Shown piece by piece: positions 33,701 to 43,489 of a DNA stretch of 64,000 nucleotides; the first letter of the stretch is position 1; each line of letters opens with the position of its first letter. The stretch is taken from NCBI GenBank assembly GCA_030248195.1, contig JASAND010030419.1, forward strand, positions 1-64,000, given 5' to 3'. Source of the DNA: Trissonchulus latispiculum (lineage: Eukaryota > Nematoda > Enoplea > Enoplida > Ironidae). The translations under genes were made by a program, and so were the position numbers. The notes below the pieces were generated by a model. It was given only the letters and a program-made list of their open reading frames with translations, did not search any database and was not told where the DNA came from.

Positions 33701-36700
33701 CCGACAACTTCATCATCATAGTATACTTATATCCCCACCTTATTGCTTTCCGCAGTTAAAAACTTCCTAAATGATAAGGAACCACGTATAACTATTCTTA
33801 GCTATTACAACAGCTTATAGATTTTAATTTAGCGAAAATATGAGAAAAGGGGAATAAAATTAAAGGCTTTAATTATTCAGGCCCACATGCTAGTCTTACG
33901 CCGGCACAGATACCCATCATTTAATCTATCATGAATTATATTCACTTACAGCTGCTACGGACTGCATTTTTCTCAGGTGAAATTTTACTCGCCCCAGTAC
34001 GCACCTCATCGTCCACGATGGATGGCAACCTTCGTTTACGTGGTCGGCCGCGCCCATTACCACTGATGGGTTTTGTATCGAATCTTTGGCTCAATACTAA
34101 AGCATACTATTATGTGTAGACAGAGAGCGTCGACAGAGCTGATATCTTTGAAGACGTAGTTTAAGACCATTTAACCTGTAGCCAATAGTCACAAAGGCTT
34201 AAGTGACAGGTGGAAACTCCAATCTAATTCGGCGATATACTCTATGTAACCACTCTATTAGATTAACCAAATATTCCTGGTCATATTAGGTCTTTATTTG
34301 AGGAGGGGATTTCCGGGGGGGGGGTTAATTTATTAGGGGAAAAATTTTTTGAAAAAAAATTAAAATATGTTTTTTTTTGCGTATTTAGCTTGCACAAAGG
34401 TCAAAGGTTAAAAAAATGAAATTAAATTATATGAAAGTAAAGATATTTTCTAAACGATGAACAACGAAAACGGAAATTTTGGATGAATTACCCTATTATT
34501 CGCTAAGTTGTGGGCACCAAAAAACCCGGGATTCAAATAGGGAGCACTTTCTGGATGGGGAGAGGCATTTCCGGATGGGATGAAGGTCCCTTGCCCCCCC
34601 CCAATAAAAACTCTAAACAAATCCAGCACTGAATACGATTAATTGTAAGTTTATTTTGAAAAAAAAAGGAAATGCCGGTTTTGGCAAATTTTTTTTATTT
34701 CCTGAGAATGTAGGCCTTACAATCTGTTCGACCCAACAGATATAATTCGCGATGTTTGGATACTGCTACGGAAATAATATGAGTTCAATTGGAAATACGT
34801 ATCGATACTATTTGATGGCTGTGGCACGACCTTTCTCAGATAAAAGGAAATACTAAAGGAATTTAGCACCTGAAAAAAGGGGAAAAATTAGTTTGACAAA
34901 AAAAATTTAAATAGAAGGAGTTATCAGACATAAGTTAGATAAGTAACAGAAAAAAATATTTATTCGCATTTTTAACTGTCAAACCAGGTTTACAACATTT
35001 ACACACGGTCCTAAGCAAGTTGATTAACATAAAAGTGGTTAATTAAGCTGAGCAATACTCCGTCGCTAGCGGAAAAAACTTTATACACTTATATCGTAAA
35101 TGTAAATGTTAGATTTTTTTCAATTTCTGAAAAAAAATCGGAAATAAAATATAAAATTTTGCAAACAAAGTGAAAAAGAAGCGAAAGCATCGGGGACACT
35201 TCATTATACAGTTTAATGGAGACTAAATGCTATATACTAAGAACCCACCGCCACTGTCCGTATCTGTGGATATGTGTCTGTCCTCAAGCGCACGTGGCCC
35301 ACCGTCGTCCACTCTACACCCGTATGTTGCAGGCGACTCTGTAATAAAAAACTAACCGTTCATTAAAAAGGTACGTACGTACTGTATCCACTGCAGGACA
35401 AGGATTAGCATTGTTCGTTTCCGCGTAGTGTTTCTATTTTTTATGACTGTCAGCAATAGAAGAAATGTAAGAAAGGACCATGTGTTTAATATGCACCGTG
35501 TAAACTATATTTGATCCTGCGAGGATCCACGGGATCCATGAAGAGAAGTGGTTACTTCGGGGTGTATCGTCAGTATGCTCACCCTTTTCAGCGACCCCGA
35601 TTTACTATATATGGGGGCCACCACGATGGCGAAAAACGCCAGTTCCAGTGACTATTATGTCATTTATTGTAAAAGAAAGACTTAGAAACTTTTCGCGCAA
35701 ACTGGTCCAAAATCTTGCTAACCTCAGAGCAAAATAAATAATTCCCCCTCTTTTACTATACGCACCGCAACTGATAATTTTAAAATTTTCAACAAAAGAG
35801 ACTATACGCCTCTACAGCTTCTACCCAGTCCTATAAAAGTTTGGCCTAGTCTGCGGGCATGATATGGTTGTCCCTTCTCCATTAGACATTTCAGCCTCTG
35901 TGTACTCCTCCTTCGATACAGCCACTCGTGGAATTACAACTTGAAGGTCCTTTATCGTTCCTTCTCGTGAATATAGTTCTAAAATTGTAGACGCCGCGTT
36001 TCTAACGGATGAGTAGTTGCCTCCGCAATCGTTAATACATTCTGATGAAAAGTGGTAAATTAAGCTGAGCAATACTCCGTCGCTAGCGGAAAAAAACTTT
36101 ATACAGTAATATCGTAATAGTAAATGTTAAATTTTTTTCAATTTCTGAAAAAAAGGAATGAAATATAAAAATTTGCATACAAAATGGAAAAGAAGCGGAA
36201 GCATCAGGGACACTTCATTATACAGTTTAATGGATAGTAAATGCTATATACTAATATCCCACCGCCACTGTCCGTATCTGTGGATATGCGTCTGTCATCA
36301 AGCGCACGTAGCCCACCGTTGTCCACTCTACACCCGTATGTTGCAGGCGACTCTGTAATAAAAAACTAACCGTTCATTAAAAAGGTACGTACGTACAGTA
36401 ACCACTGCAGGACAAGGGTTAGCATTGTTCGTTTCCGCGTAGTGTTTCTATTTTTTTATGACTGTCATTTTACGAAGAAATTTAAGAAAGGACCATGTGT
36501 TTAAGATGCACCGTGTAAACTATATTTGATCCTGCGAGGAACCACGGGAGCCATGAACAGCAGTGGTTACTTCGGGGTCAGGGGCGCAACCAGGATTTTG
36601 AAAAGGGGGGGGGCGAGCCGGAAAAAATTTTTTACGATTTTTCGCCTGACACTTGGGGGGGGGGGGGTGGCGGTGGCGAAGATTTCAACAAAGAATTCGT

Positions 36701-37990
36701 TTTGGGAGCCACAAAAATGACGAGATTTAGAAGTCGTCGCCAGCCGACGCGGGGGGTCTGGTGGGCGGAGGCCCCCATAAGTTGAAAAATTTATTTTTTA
36801 ATTTTTAAAAAAGCCGTAATGGAAATCTTTAATAAGATTTCAATAAAAGTTGAGAAATTCTTTGACATTATGGCAAAATTTGTATTGGAAAGTTTGAAAA
36901 GATTTGAATAAAAAGCTCTGCGAGGCGCATTGTTAACATTTTAATTTGTTAAAATCGATGTAGAATAGTGCCGCACGCTCGAAAAATTAAAAATATGACG
37001 CACTTTTTCGAAATCGAAATAGAAAAGTACCGCAGCCAATTCTGTAAAATGGAGGTAAAAAAGAGCCGGAGGTTACAAAACGTTGTAAACGTTAATATAT
37101 ACATAATAGCGCCGCAGGCGAGAAAAATTCTAAAAATCGAGATAGAAAAGCGCCGCAGGCGAGAACAATTTTAACAATTGAGATACAAAAGAAATGCAGG
37201 CGAGAAAAGTTTTAAAAATCGAGATAGAAAAGCGCCGCAGGCGAGAAAAAATTTAAAAATCGGGATAGAAAAGCGCCGCAGCCGAGAATATTTTTAAAAA
37301 GCGAGATAAAAGAGCGACGCAATAGATAGAAATTATAAAAATCTTGATAGAAAAGCGCCGCAGGCGCGATAAATTTTCATAATTTTTAATTTTATGCACT
37401 AAAAATAGCTCAATTTTTGCTTTCTCCCAGAAAATTCTCGGGGGATCGGACAAAAAGGGGGGGGGGTGGTCGGAACCCCCAAAACCCCCCCCTGGGTGTG
37501 CCCATGTTCGGGGTGTATCGTAACTATGCTCACCGTTTTCAGCGACCCCGATTTACTATATATGGTGATCAGCTAGATGCCGAAAAACGCCAGTTCCAGT
37601 GACTATTAGGTCATTTATTGTAAAAGAACTACTTAGAAACTTTTCGCCCAAACAGGTAAAAAATCTTGCAAACAAAGGAGCAAAATAAAACATTCCCCCT
37701 CTTTTACTTTACGCACCGCAACTGATAATTTTTAAATTTTCAACAAAAGAGACTAGACCTCTCCAGCTAAAACCCGGTTATATAAAAGTATGGACTAGAC
37801 TGCGGGCATGATATGGTTGTACCTTCTCCATTAGACATTTCAGCCGCTGTGAACTTCTCCTTCGATACAGTCACTCGTGGAATTACAACTTGTATGTCCT
37901 TTATCGTTCCTTCTCGCGAATATAGTTCTAAATTTGTAGACGCCGCGTTTCTAACGGATGAGTAGTTGCCTCCACAATCGTTAATACATT
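27352..37990 (-). CDS. AT-hook protein gene with three pairs of duplicated exons
   Basis: Minus strand, in transcription order: E2 37774-37990, E1 35825-36041, A2 33950-34083, A1 32762-32889, S2 31244-31327, S1 29867-29950, then 28087-28185 and the terminal exon 27352-27755. E exons take two bases and leave two, A exons take one and leave one, and S and later exons are phase 1 on both sides; one E, one A, either or both S, then the end gives an open frame throughout. A exons encode AT-hooks (KRRGRPPK in A1, GNGRGRPRKRR in A2), which bind the minor groove of AT-rich DNA, so a nuclear chromatin or transcription role is likely. E exons start ECINDCGGNYSSVRN. The 134-codon final exon (ATHEGGGNVIQRYEDP, then AMHADGSGYNRWLATLRHVF) matches no family I recognise. 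The donor of the 28.1 kb exon (GCGG/GTACAG) and that of E2 are weak. Exons 5' of E2 were not found. Confidence 0.62.
28391..29335. repeat. Degenerate tandem repeat, ~155 bp period
   Basis: Four to five units, each with a GTTCAACTCGACGAGCTC-type palindrome, a TTCATTTGAGTA box, AATCCGGG and a GGCCACAACTTTCGCTAGGC box. The layout resembles the internal repeats at 930-1501 (AGCTCGTTAAGAGCTTTC plus AATCCGGG), so the two regions may share a family. It lies inside an intron of the minus-strand gene. Confidence 0.6.
29867..29950 (-). CDS. Cassette exon S1 of the AT-hook gene
   Basis: 84 bases between CTTATTTCAG and CTGG/GTGAGC, phase 1 on both sides, so it can be included or skipped without a frame change. 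Encodes EHTQLTETTGEDGARLGH and a short tail. It differs from S2 by one residue (Leu for Ser). Confidence 0.6.
30070..31110. mobile_element. Large foldback element, copy 1 (right arm truncated)
   Basis: The left arm starts near TATTATTCAAGTTAAGTATG. The centre is near 30640 (AAGAAGCCGCCGTGCCGG), where the sequence turns back: CTACGTAAAAATTGCAGCTT pairs with AAGCTGCAATTTTTACGTAG. The right arm is cut off at the unit junction. Not related by eye to the GGATCTTTTC foldbacks. Confidence 0.7.
31244..31327 (-). CDS. Cassette exon S2 of the AT-hook gene
   Basis: Second copy of the 84-base exon, created by the 1377-bp tandem duplication. Same acceptor; the donor is GTAAGC instead of GTGAGC. Including both copies also keeps the frame. 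Confidence 0.6.
31447..32632. mobile_element. Large foldback element, copy 2 (complete)
   Basis: Same palindrome as copy 1, but the right arm runs on past 32486 through GAAATCTCTGATTTCTGAGC to the complement of the left end (CATACTTTACTTGAATTAA). About 1.19 kb in total, with arms of more than 500 bp. No ORF of note. Confidence 0.7.
32762..32889 (-). CDS. AT-hook exon A1
   Basis: Minus-strand exon of 128 bases with donor ACAG/GTAAGT. It encodes VNKRRGRPPKQRLPS followed by a tail rich in Glu, Thr and Ala. The core RGRP flanked by basic residues is a canonical AT-hook. A homologous exon, A2, lies 1.2 kb upstream in the gene; both take one base and leave one, so their lengths are 2 modulo 3 and both cannot be used together in frame. 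Confidence 0.65.
33010..33234 (-). other. Unassigned open segment between the AT-hook exons
   Basis: Open for 74 codons (VEIDVIHDTDSGGPSST, then a Cys/Arg-rich end), but its splice phases do not fit between A2 and A1. Another frame (GRIITAESVSDYVKKSKDV) is also open over the lower half. It could belong to an unmodelled exon or be chance. Confidence 0.2.
33950..34083 (-). CDS. AT-hook exon A2
   Basis: 134 bases; acceptor GAGCCAAAG aligns with GCCAGAG of A1, and the donor is GCT/GTAAGT. Encodes ISGNGRGRPRKRRLPS, a canonical AT-hook, then a charged tail. It joins in frame to E1 or E2 upstream (GG plus A makes Gly) and to an S exon downstream. It is diverged from A1 outside the hook, so the duplication is older than the S and E pairs. 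Confidence 0.65.
34100..35030. other. No gene seen; poly-G and AT-rich sequence
   Basis: Contains a G run near 34314-34324 and C-rich stretch near 34595, otherwise AT-rich DNA with homopolymers. It lies in an intron of the minus-strand gene. Confidence 0.4.
35825..36041 (-). CDS. Duplicated exon E1 of the AT-hook gene
   Basis: 217 bases after CCACTTTTCATCAG, with a plausible donor ACTGG/GTAGAA. Takes two bases and leaves two. The product begins ECINDCGGNYSSVRNAAST and is rich in polar residues with a Cys pair near the start. Its length is not a multiple of three, so splicing E1 to E2 would shift the frame. Confidence 0.55.
36579..37506. mobile_element. hAT-like non-autonomous element with an 8-bp target duplication
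   Basis: Ends CAGGGGCGCAACCAGG and complement of CATGGGCACACCCAGG (12 of 16 matching), flanked by TTCGGGGT at 36571-36578 and 37507-37514. The paralogous unit at 35.5 kb has the undisturbed site with a single TTCGGGGT, so the insertion and its 928-bp length are certain. The 8-bp duplication and CAGGGGCG-type ends are typical of hAT elements. No transposase. Confidence 0.9.
36960..37375. repeat. Minisatellite inside the hAT-like element (~35-50 bp period)
   Basis: About ten degenerate units of the form AAAAATCGAGATAGAAAAGC followed by GCCGCAGGCGAGAAAAATTT. It gives small Lys/Arg-rich ORFs that should be ignored. Confidence 0.7.
37774..37990 (-). CDS. Duplicated exon E2 of the AT-hook gene
   Basis: Same length (217 bases) and phase as E1, with about ten amino-acid changes (for example SKEKFTAAEM for SKEEYTEAEM) and no stop or frameshift. 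That both copies stay open suggests selection. The acceptor tract is poorer than that of E1 and the donor is GG/GTTTTA, so E2 may be a minor or decaying alternative. Confidence 0.48.
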
Positions 37991-37999
37991 CTGATGACA

Positions 38000-39110
38000 C
38001 CTGCTGATCTTGCTTGTTCAGAGTTTCAGTCTTCCGAAGCGACACTTGCACTGACTTACTTCTCAGAACGTACATGGACTAAATCAGAACACACCCCTTT
38101 TTATTTGGAGGGCGGACGGTGCCCCCCCACTCCCCCGCACCCCTTTCCTTTCCCAATTTATGAGCGCCCAGATACTGAGAAAATTTTGTAAAAATTTTGA
38201 AAAATCTAGAGTAGAAACAGTCAAAATTTCTATTTCGGCAGCCAGAAAAACCTAAGCTGGCACAGCGAAAAATTGGTATAACATTTGATTTGGGAACATT
38301 TTTATACAACATTTAACAATTAAAAGCACATTGCAAAATTTACAAAGACTAGTAAACATATAAAGAACATAGCGATCATAATGAAGCACAACGCTACGAT
38401 AAAAAGCACGAATTGAAAAAGGCTGGGGGTAACAGTCTCCAGCAAAAGATAGATGTTCCAGGGAAAAATTCAAGCTGGAAAATCTATTTTTTCGAGCGAT
38501 TTAGCAAAGATTTTCGGTTATTCTTGCGCACTTTGGCGTCTAAACAGGTTATGTATATACGTATACATGTAAGTACGTACAACTATATCCACGGCTTTGT
38601 TCAAGACATGTATACTTCAGAGTGGTTACGATGTGTACGCGTATATATACTTCTTCATCTGTTTTAGAACGTTAGTTCATGCGAAAAGAATTTTATTGGA
38701 TAAGCTTTCACTACAAAGTATGTATTCTACATATCTCGGACAAGAATCCTATCCTAAGACTGAAATGTGTCTATAATATATACAGAAATACGCGTCGAAG
38801 GAGCGAAAATGTTTTCAGATTTTCTGCAAAAAGTCCCGGATCCACCTTGAATTATACTCAAAAATATATAGCTGGAAATTTCTACTCGAGGCTAATTTTT
38901 TTGCATAACTTTGCGCAGAGCTACGGAAAAGGTTGCGGAATTTTTAAAAAAAGTGCGGAATTTCGCTGTTTTTTTCGCAACAAAAACGGACAGGGTTTTT
39001 TGGAGGGATGACGGCCCATCCCCTAAATAAACCACCCCTCATGTCTGAAAAGGCCCCCCTTTGATTTGTCCAAATCCCATGCGATTATTAGTTTGTGCCA
39101 ACATTTGGAA
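38000..39110. other. No gene identified
   Basis: AT-rich DNA with ORFs of 73-110 codons (for example 38679-39011) that overlap on both strands and show no motifs. Exons of the AT-hook gene 5' of E2 could lie here, but none was found with confidence. Confidence 0.35.
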
Positions 39111-39115
39111 AAATA

Positions 39116-39430
39116 TCGGCACATTTCATGTAATAATTCAGCTTCGCCGAATATTTATTCGTTAAAAGAGCTGTTGTTACTTAACCGTATTATACAGTGG
39201 TCCACCAAAAAAACCATCCAAGGGCGTTTTTTTGGGAGTGGGTGCCCTTTTGATATCGCATTGGTCAGAAAAAATCGGCACATTTTATGTAATAATTCAG
39301 CTTCGCCGAATACTTATTCGTTAAAAGAGCTCTTGTTACTTAACCGTATTATACAGTGGTCCACCAAATAAACCATCCATGGGTGTTTTTTTCTGGGAGT
39401 GGGTGCCCTTTTGATATCGTATTGCTCACT
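39116..39430. repeat. Tandem duplication, 2 x ~159 bp
   Basis: Each unit starts TCGGCACATTT and contains AATTCAGCTTCGCCGAATA, TACAGTGGTCCACCAA and GGGAGTGGGTGCCCTTTTGA. High identity between the copies. Confidence 0.75.
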
Positions 39431-39756
39431 GTCATGCCTTTGAATACAAAAAGTCAGTGAAGAAAATATTCAGTGACTCAGCTATTGAAAAGATGAAAAA
39501 CATTGTTGTGTTTTGTGATAATCATGTCAACAAGATTGACTTCTTGTATATTTTTATAGGCTGAATTTTTAGAGAGTTAACAACACAGCAATTATAAGCT
39601 AGTTACCCTATTATAGCTCATGGTCGTGTTGTTTTTGGGTGGGCGCTTTTGTGGAGTGACAAAATTCAAATCCAAAATTGTCTATTACGCACAAACGTAT
39701 CATCGATTGGTCATGCTAAATACGCAAATATACTAAGTTCATGCTCATGTTTGCAA

Positions 39757-40560
39757 GGTAACCCCCCCCCCCCCGGGCCCCCTCCCCCATTAAGTAAAAC
39801 AAAGTAGAGAGGAAAGTGTCCACCTCTATAGGCCTGGCATTTTTTTTTATTGGGGGGGGCCCCACTTTTCGGTTCCCCCCCTCCACTTTTCGGAGCCCCC
39901 CCCCCCCACTTTAACCCTCCCCCACACTTTTCGGCAAGCCCCCAATTTTTTTGGGGGTCGCCCAAAAGTGTCGAAAAATTAGGTTTTTGAGGTCAAATTT
40001 TCAAAAATTTTCTCAATTTTTAGTTAATTTATGGACCTATAAGTTAATTTTAAGGTTAAAAACATAAATTTTTTTTTGTTTTTATCTAAAAAATGCTAAT
40101 TTTTCGCTAAAAATTTTGGTATTTTATACCTTGGACTCGCCCCCCCCACTTTTCGGAAGCCCCCCCCCCCACTTCCCCCTCCCTAGGGGGGGGGGCGAAG
40201 CCCCCCCCTCCCCACTTTCAAAACTCTAAAAAAATTGCCACTAGGCTGACCGGTTTTTAGAAATGACACATACGTATACGTATCCATAATTTGTATTATT
40301 TGTCATCAAGTTATGTACCTAACATTTAAAGAGTCGCGCTTCCTGCTGCAATGTTTTGTAGCTCATGTTTGCTACCCATTGACTTTGTATCCGAGGTTTT
40401 TTTCACCGAAAAAAAGGGGGCGGGTTTTTCTGTCCCCTTGTGTGTGTTTTCACTCCATAATTTCCTACCAACTTTACCTCGTCCAGTATTTTTACACCCC
40501 CCCACCTTTGATTCCCCCCCCCCCGGAACCAGCCCCTCCCCCCAAACAGTTAGGGTCAAA
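39757..40560. repeat. Poly-C / poly-G tract cluster
   Basis: Many C runs of 7-13 bases on the plus strand (39760-39960, 40140-40215, 40498-40550), including palindromic AGGGGGGGGGGCGAAGCCCC-like turns. Likely the eroded ends of poly-G-rich elements like those at 43.6-45.5 kb. The minus strand could form G-quadruplexes. Confidence 0.6.
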
Positions 40561-40892
40561 AAACTAAGCTCAATTCTGAAAAAAGAGCACCTTATTTTAA
40601 AAATTCTTATATTCTCAAATTCTTGATCAAAAAATGATGAAAACTGTATAACACCATCTAATACGATAAAGGCAAGTGTTGTCAAAAACTATATACGTTA
40701 TAAAAAAATTAGCGCTCTTAGGCCGTGTTTAAAAATATGTGGGGTAAGAATTTTGGGGGGTGGAGGGGGTACCCATCACATTTCAGGGGACGACAAACGA
40801 ATTATAGAAGTCTACTACCATAGGTGTAATGGGGGGGGGTTGGTGGGGTTTCCCCCCCCCCGTCATAAAGTTACCTATGTACATTTTCACAC

Positions 40893-41025
40893 TTTCCTAA
40901 CATATACGTACGTATCTATCTGTATATCTATATACGCAGATATACATATATATATATATAAATATTTGTATACACAAAAATATATATGTATTTATATATA
41001 CGTACGTATACATACGTTTAAAACT
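40893..41025. repeat. TA/ACGTACGTAT simple repeat
   Basis: Purine-pyrimidine alternating sequence ATATACGTACGTATC with long ATATAT runs and a closing ATACGTACGTATACATACG. Confidence 0.75.
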
Positions 41026-41209
41026 CGGGTTAACACGAATAGCTCATGTAACATTTTTAACGGGCATGAAAAGTTACTCACATTTTTCCCCTTATGAGTT
41101 CTGATTGAAAAACATGTGTGTGACTTAAGAGAAGCGGGATGTCGATTGTCCCTTTTTTTCCGATTGTCCCCGTTGTGTTGATCCCCTCTATCATATAAGC
41201 AAAGTAGTA

Positions 41210-41984
41210 CGAATCTGACCGCATAGGACGACGCAACGCGCTCGGTTGTGGCCGGTTTTGTTATATGTATACTAAAATTTAAAAAAATTGGCTGAGTTTT
41301 TTAACGACAAATTTTTTCCCCGTCACGTGTGACGATGTATATACCTGGAAACTGTACCAAAGAGTTTAATATGTGTGCGAAGTCGATGCCCCGTATCACT
41401 TTCCGTTAAAAAGTTGGTCCCTGGACGGGTTTTGGCGGCGATATTTTTTTTCGGATTCTGCTATTTAACGGTCGTATAGCCATGGATTGAAAAAAAAGCA
41501 CCCCCTTTTTGGGGAAAAAAACCCACCCGCCTCCTGGGTCACGGGTTGCAGATTGAGCTCCAAAACATAGCAGCAGGAAGCGCGACTCTGTCTAAGCTAT
41601 ATACGCAAAGATCAAGCAATTTGTTTCACTCCTGCTTATGTACGTCATTTTTAAAATGACCCTCCCCCCCTTTAACAACCATCCAAAATTTTAACAAAAG
41701 TTTGTATAAACTTATGTAACTCTTGACTGTGTTGGACTAGAATAGTTTAGGAAATATCTGCATTGATGGCAACTCTTCCTCTTTGCACACAGTCAAAATT
41801 AGACCGATCCGCTGTACCGTTAGTCTTGCACATTGACAAACGTGGCGGGGAAGAATCCCGCTTTGGGGGAGAAAAACCCACCCGAAATTTTTTTAATTTT
41901 TTTTTTCAACTGTAGACGGACACAATTACAAACTATAGCACAGTACTACAGAGCACGCTGCGTCATCCTATGCGGTCAGATTCG
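41210..41984. mobile_element. Inverted-repeat-bounded segment (~775 bp)
   Basis: 34-bp arms, CGAATCTGACCGCATAGGAC onward at 41210-41243 and the complement at 41951-41984, with three mismatches. No target duplication or ORF recognised. It overlaps the left copy of the 41.4-41.9 kb repeat. Confidence 0.5.
41440..41880. repeat. Dispersed direct repeat, uninterrupted copy
   Basis: Shares CTATTTAACGGTCGTAT, AACCCACCCGCCTCCTGGGT, AGCAGCAGGAAGCGCGACTC and TGATGGCAACTCTTCCT, in the same order and spacing, with 43490-43630 plus 44641-44950. It is the empty-site reference for the hAT-like insertion there. Confidence 0.75.
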
Positions 41985-42149
41985 GACAATTTTGCTTACC
42001 TATATAGGTAGCGGCTAAAAACCTTAACAGTGCCATTTCTTAGCTGGCTGACCCAATACAGGTACAATTATGGATTTTAACAGACAATTGTACGTAAAAA
42101 ACCATTCTCATAACGGTAGAATAATAAGATTTATGAAATTATATATAGT

Positions 42150-43238
42150 CAGGGGGAGGGGAAAAACATGCCGGAAAAGAGGGGAAAAAAACACGGTCGC
42201 CTGCTCCCCAACCATAGCAGTTGCAGCTGCCTAGTATAGCCCATTAGAAAGAGCAAGTCTAGAAGTATACCCTACAGTATCAGATTGGTTTCTGAGTTCG
42301 AATCTGTAAGCACAGTACTTGACCAAAGTTGACCTCCCAAAATGGGCCAAAATGCTAAGGATTTTCGAAAGTTTGCAAGTATATATCTAACCAACTATCC
42401 AACTTTGGCTACTATAAATTGGCATGCGGGCATAATTTGACTTGCTCTATCACATGGCAATAGTGGTTTTCCCCTGCGTCAACCCAGTAAAAAAATTTGA
42501 CCATGTTTTTTTCCCCCACATGGGGTCCACTAGAGCGGGGAAAAAAAACATGGTGACCAAATTTTCAAATTTTTGCGTATGCTTCAGGAAGGCGTAACTA
42601 ATGCTTCTATATGAAAGAGAATGCTTTAAAACCTTTAAAAACCTCAAAATATGCCAACTTTGGGCATTTTTGAAGCTTCTAGCTCGAAAATTTGATTTGC
42701 AGCATCAACAAGCTAGGTTTCATAAGTTTCAATGGTAAAAATGAAAATTTTCAAAAAACTTAAAAAACGGTGGGATATTGCAATTTTTAACACAACTAAC
42801 TTATTTCTACCGATATTCTGCATATTATGGCCAGTTACCAGCAGGTTTCATGCCCAAACTGGTTAGATACAGCGGATTTGGCATTTTGACCAAAAAGTCG
42901 GTTTTTAAGCTTTCTGTGAGGTTGGAATGGTGCCTAGGTAGTTTTGCACGCTGAAAACAGCTGAAACAACGCTTTTAAAGCATCCTAAATGGTTGGTTGG
43001 TAGAAATCCGGGCCATGTTTTTTTTCCCCGCACCATGTTTTTGTTCCCCGATTTGCGGGTAAAAAAACATGGAGAAATCCTGTTATCGCCAAAGCTGAGA
43101 GAGGTATAAGAGAAGTTTGAATATACGATTGGATAGGTATTTGCCCACGGTACGTAACGGTATACTCAAACCGACCCAAATCCAAACGAAGAAAAAGTTG
43201 GAGGCTTGCTTCCCTATTTGTGTTTTCCCCCCCCCCTG
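42150..43238. mobile_element. Element with CAGGGGG inverted ends inside TAGT
   Basis: The left end TAGTCAGGGGGAGGGGAAAA is mirrored by CCCCCCCTGACTA at the right. The interior has several complementary phrases (ACCATGTTTTTTTCCCC opposite GGGGAAAAAAAACATGGT at 42503-42555, and again near 43012-43075). Flanking bases read TATA on both sides, so a TA target duplication (Tc1/mariner-like) is possible but not proven. Confidence 0.5.
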
Positions 43239-43489
43239 ACTATACATCATTTTTAGCATTTTTCATTTAATGGCCTATGTTTATGCGTTAACATATATGA
43301 AACCTGCCCAGTTGATGCAATGTTTTCAACGGCGCTTATGATCTCAAAAAAGGCTACTTAGCTCGGGTTTTTTTTGTTCATACTAAATAAAAAAAGGCTT
43401 GAATCTTACACAGGTTGTGTCAGAATTGCGATAGAACAAATTTTAACACCAGTTAGGGGCTTAGTTTATTTCCCCCCATTTATGGTTTT

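Larger units (their letters stand above)
35030..37997. repeat. Tandem duplication of a ~1.0 kb unit carrying an E exon
   Basis: Unit 1 runs from about 35030 to 36047, unit 2 from about 36048 to 37997. Both begin with AGCTGAGCAATACTCCGTCG and contain the E exon near the upper end. Unit 2 is about 0.93 kb longer because of the hAT-like insertion at 36579-37506. Each unit also has a short plus-strand ORF ending EKRQFQ before the same TGA, broken in unit 2 by the insertion. Confidence 0.85.

Noticed and set aside
40326..40685. 119-codon minus ORF
   Set aside because: Runs across poly-C/poly-G tracts and overlaps two plus ORFs; no motif.
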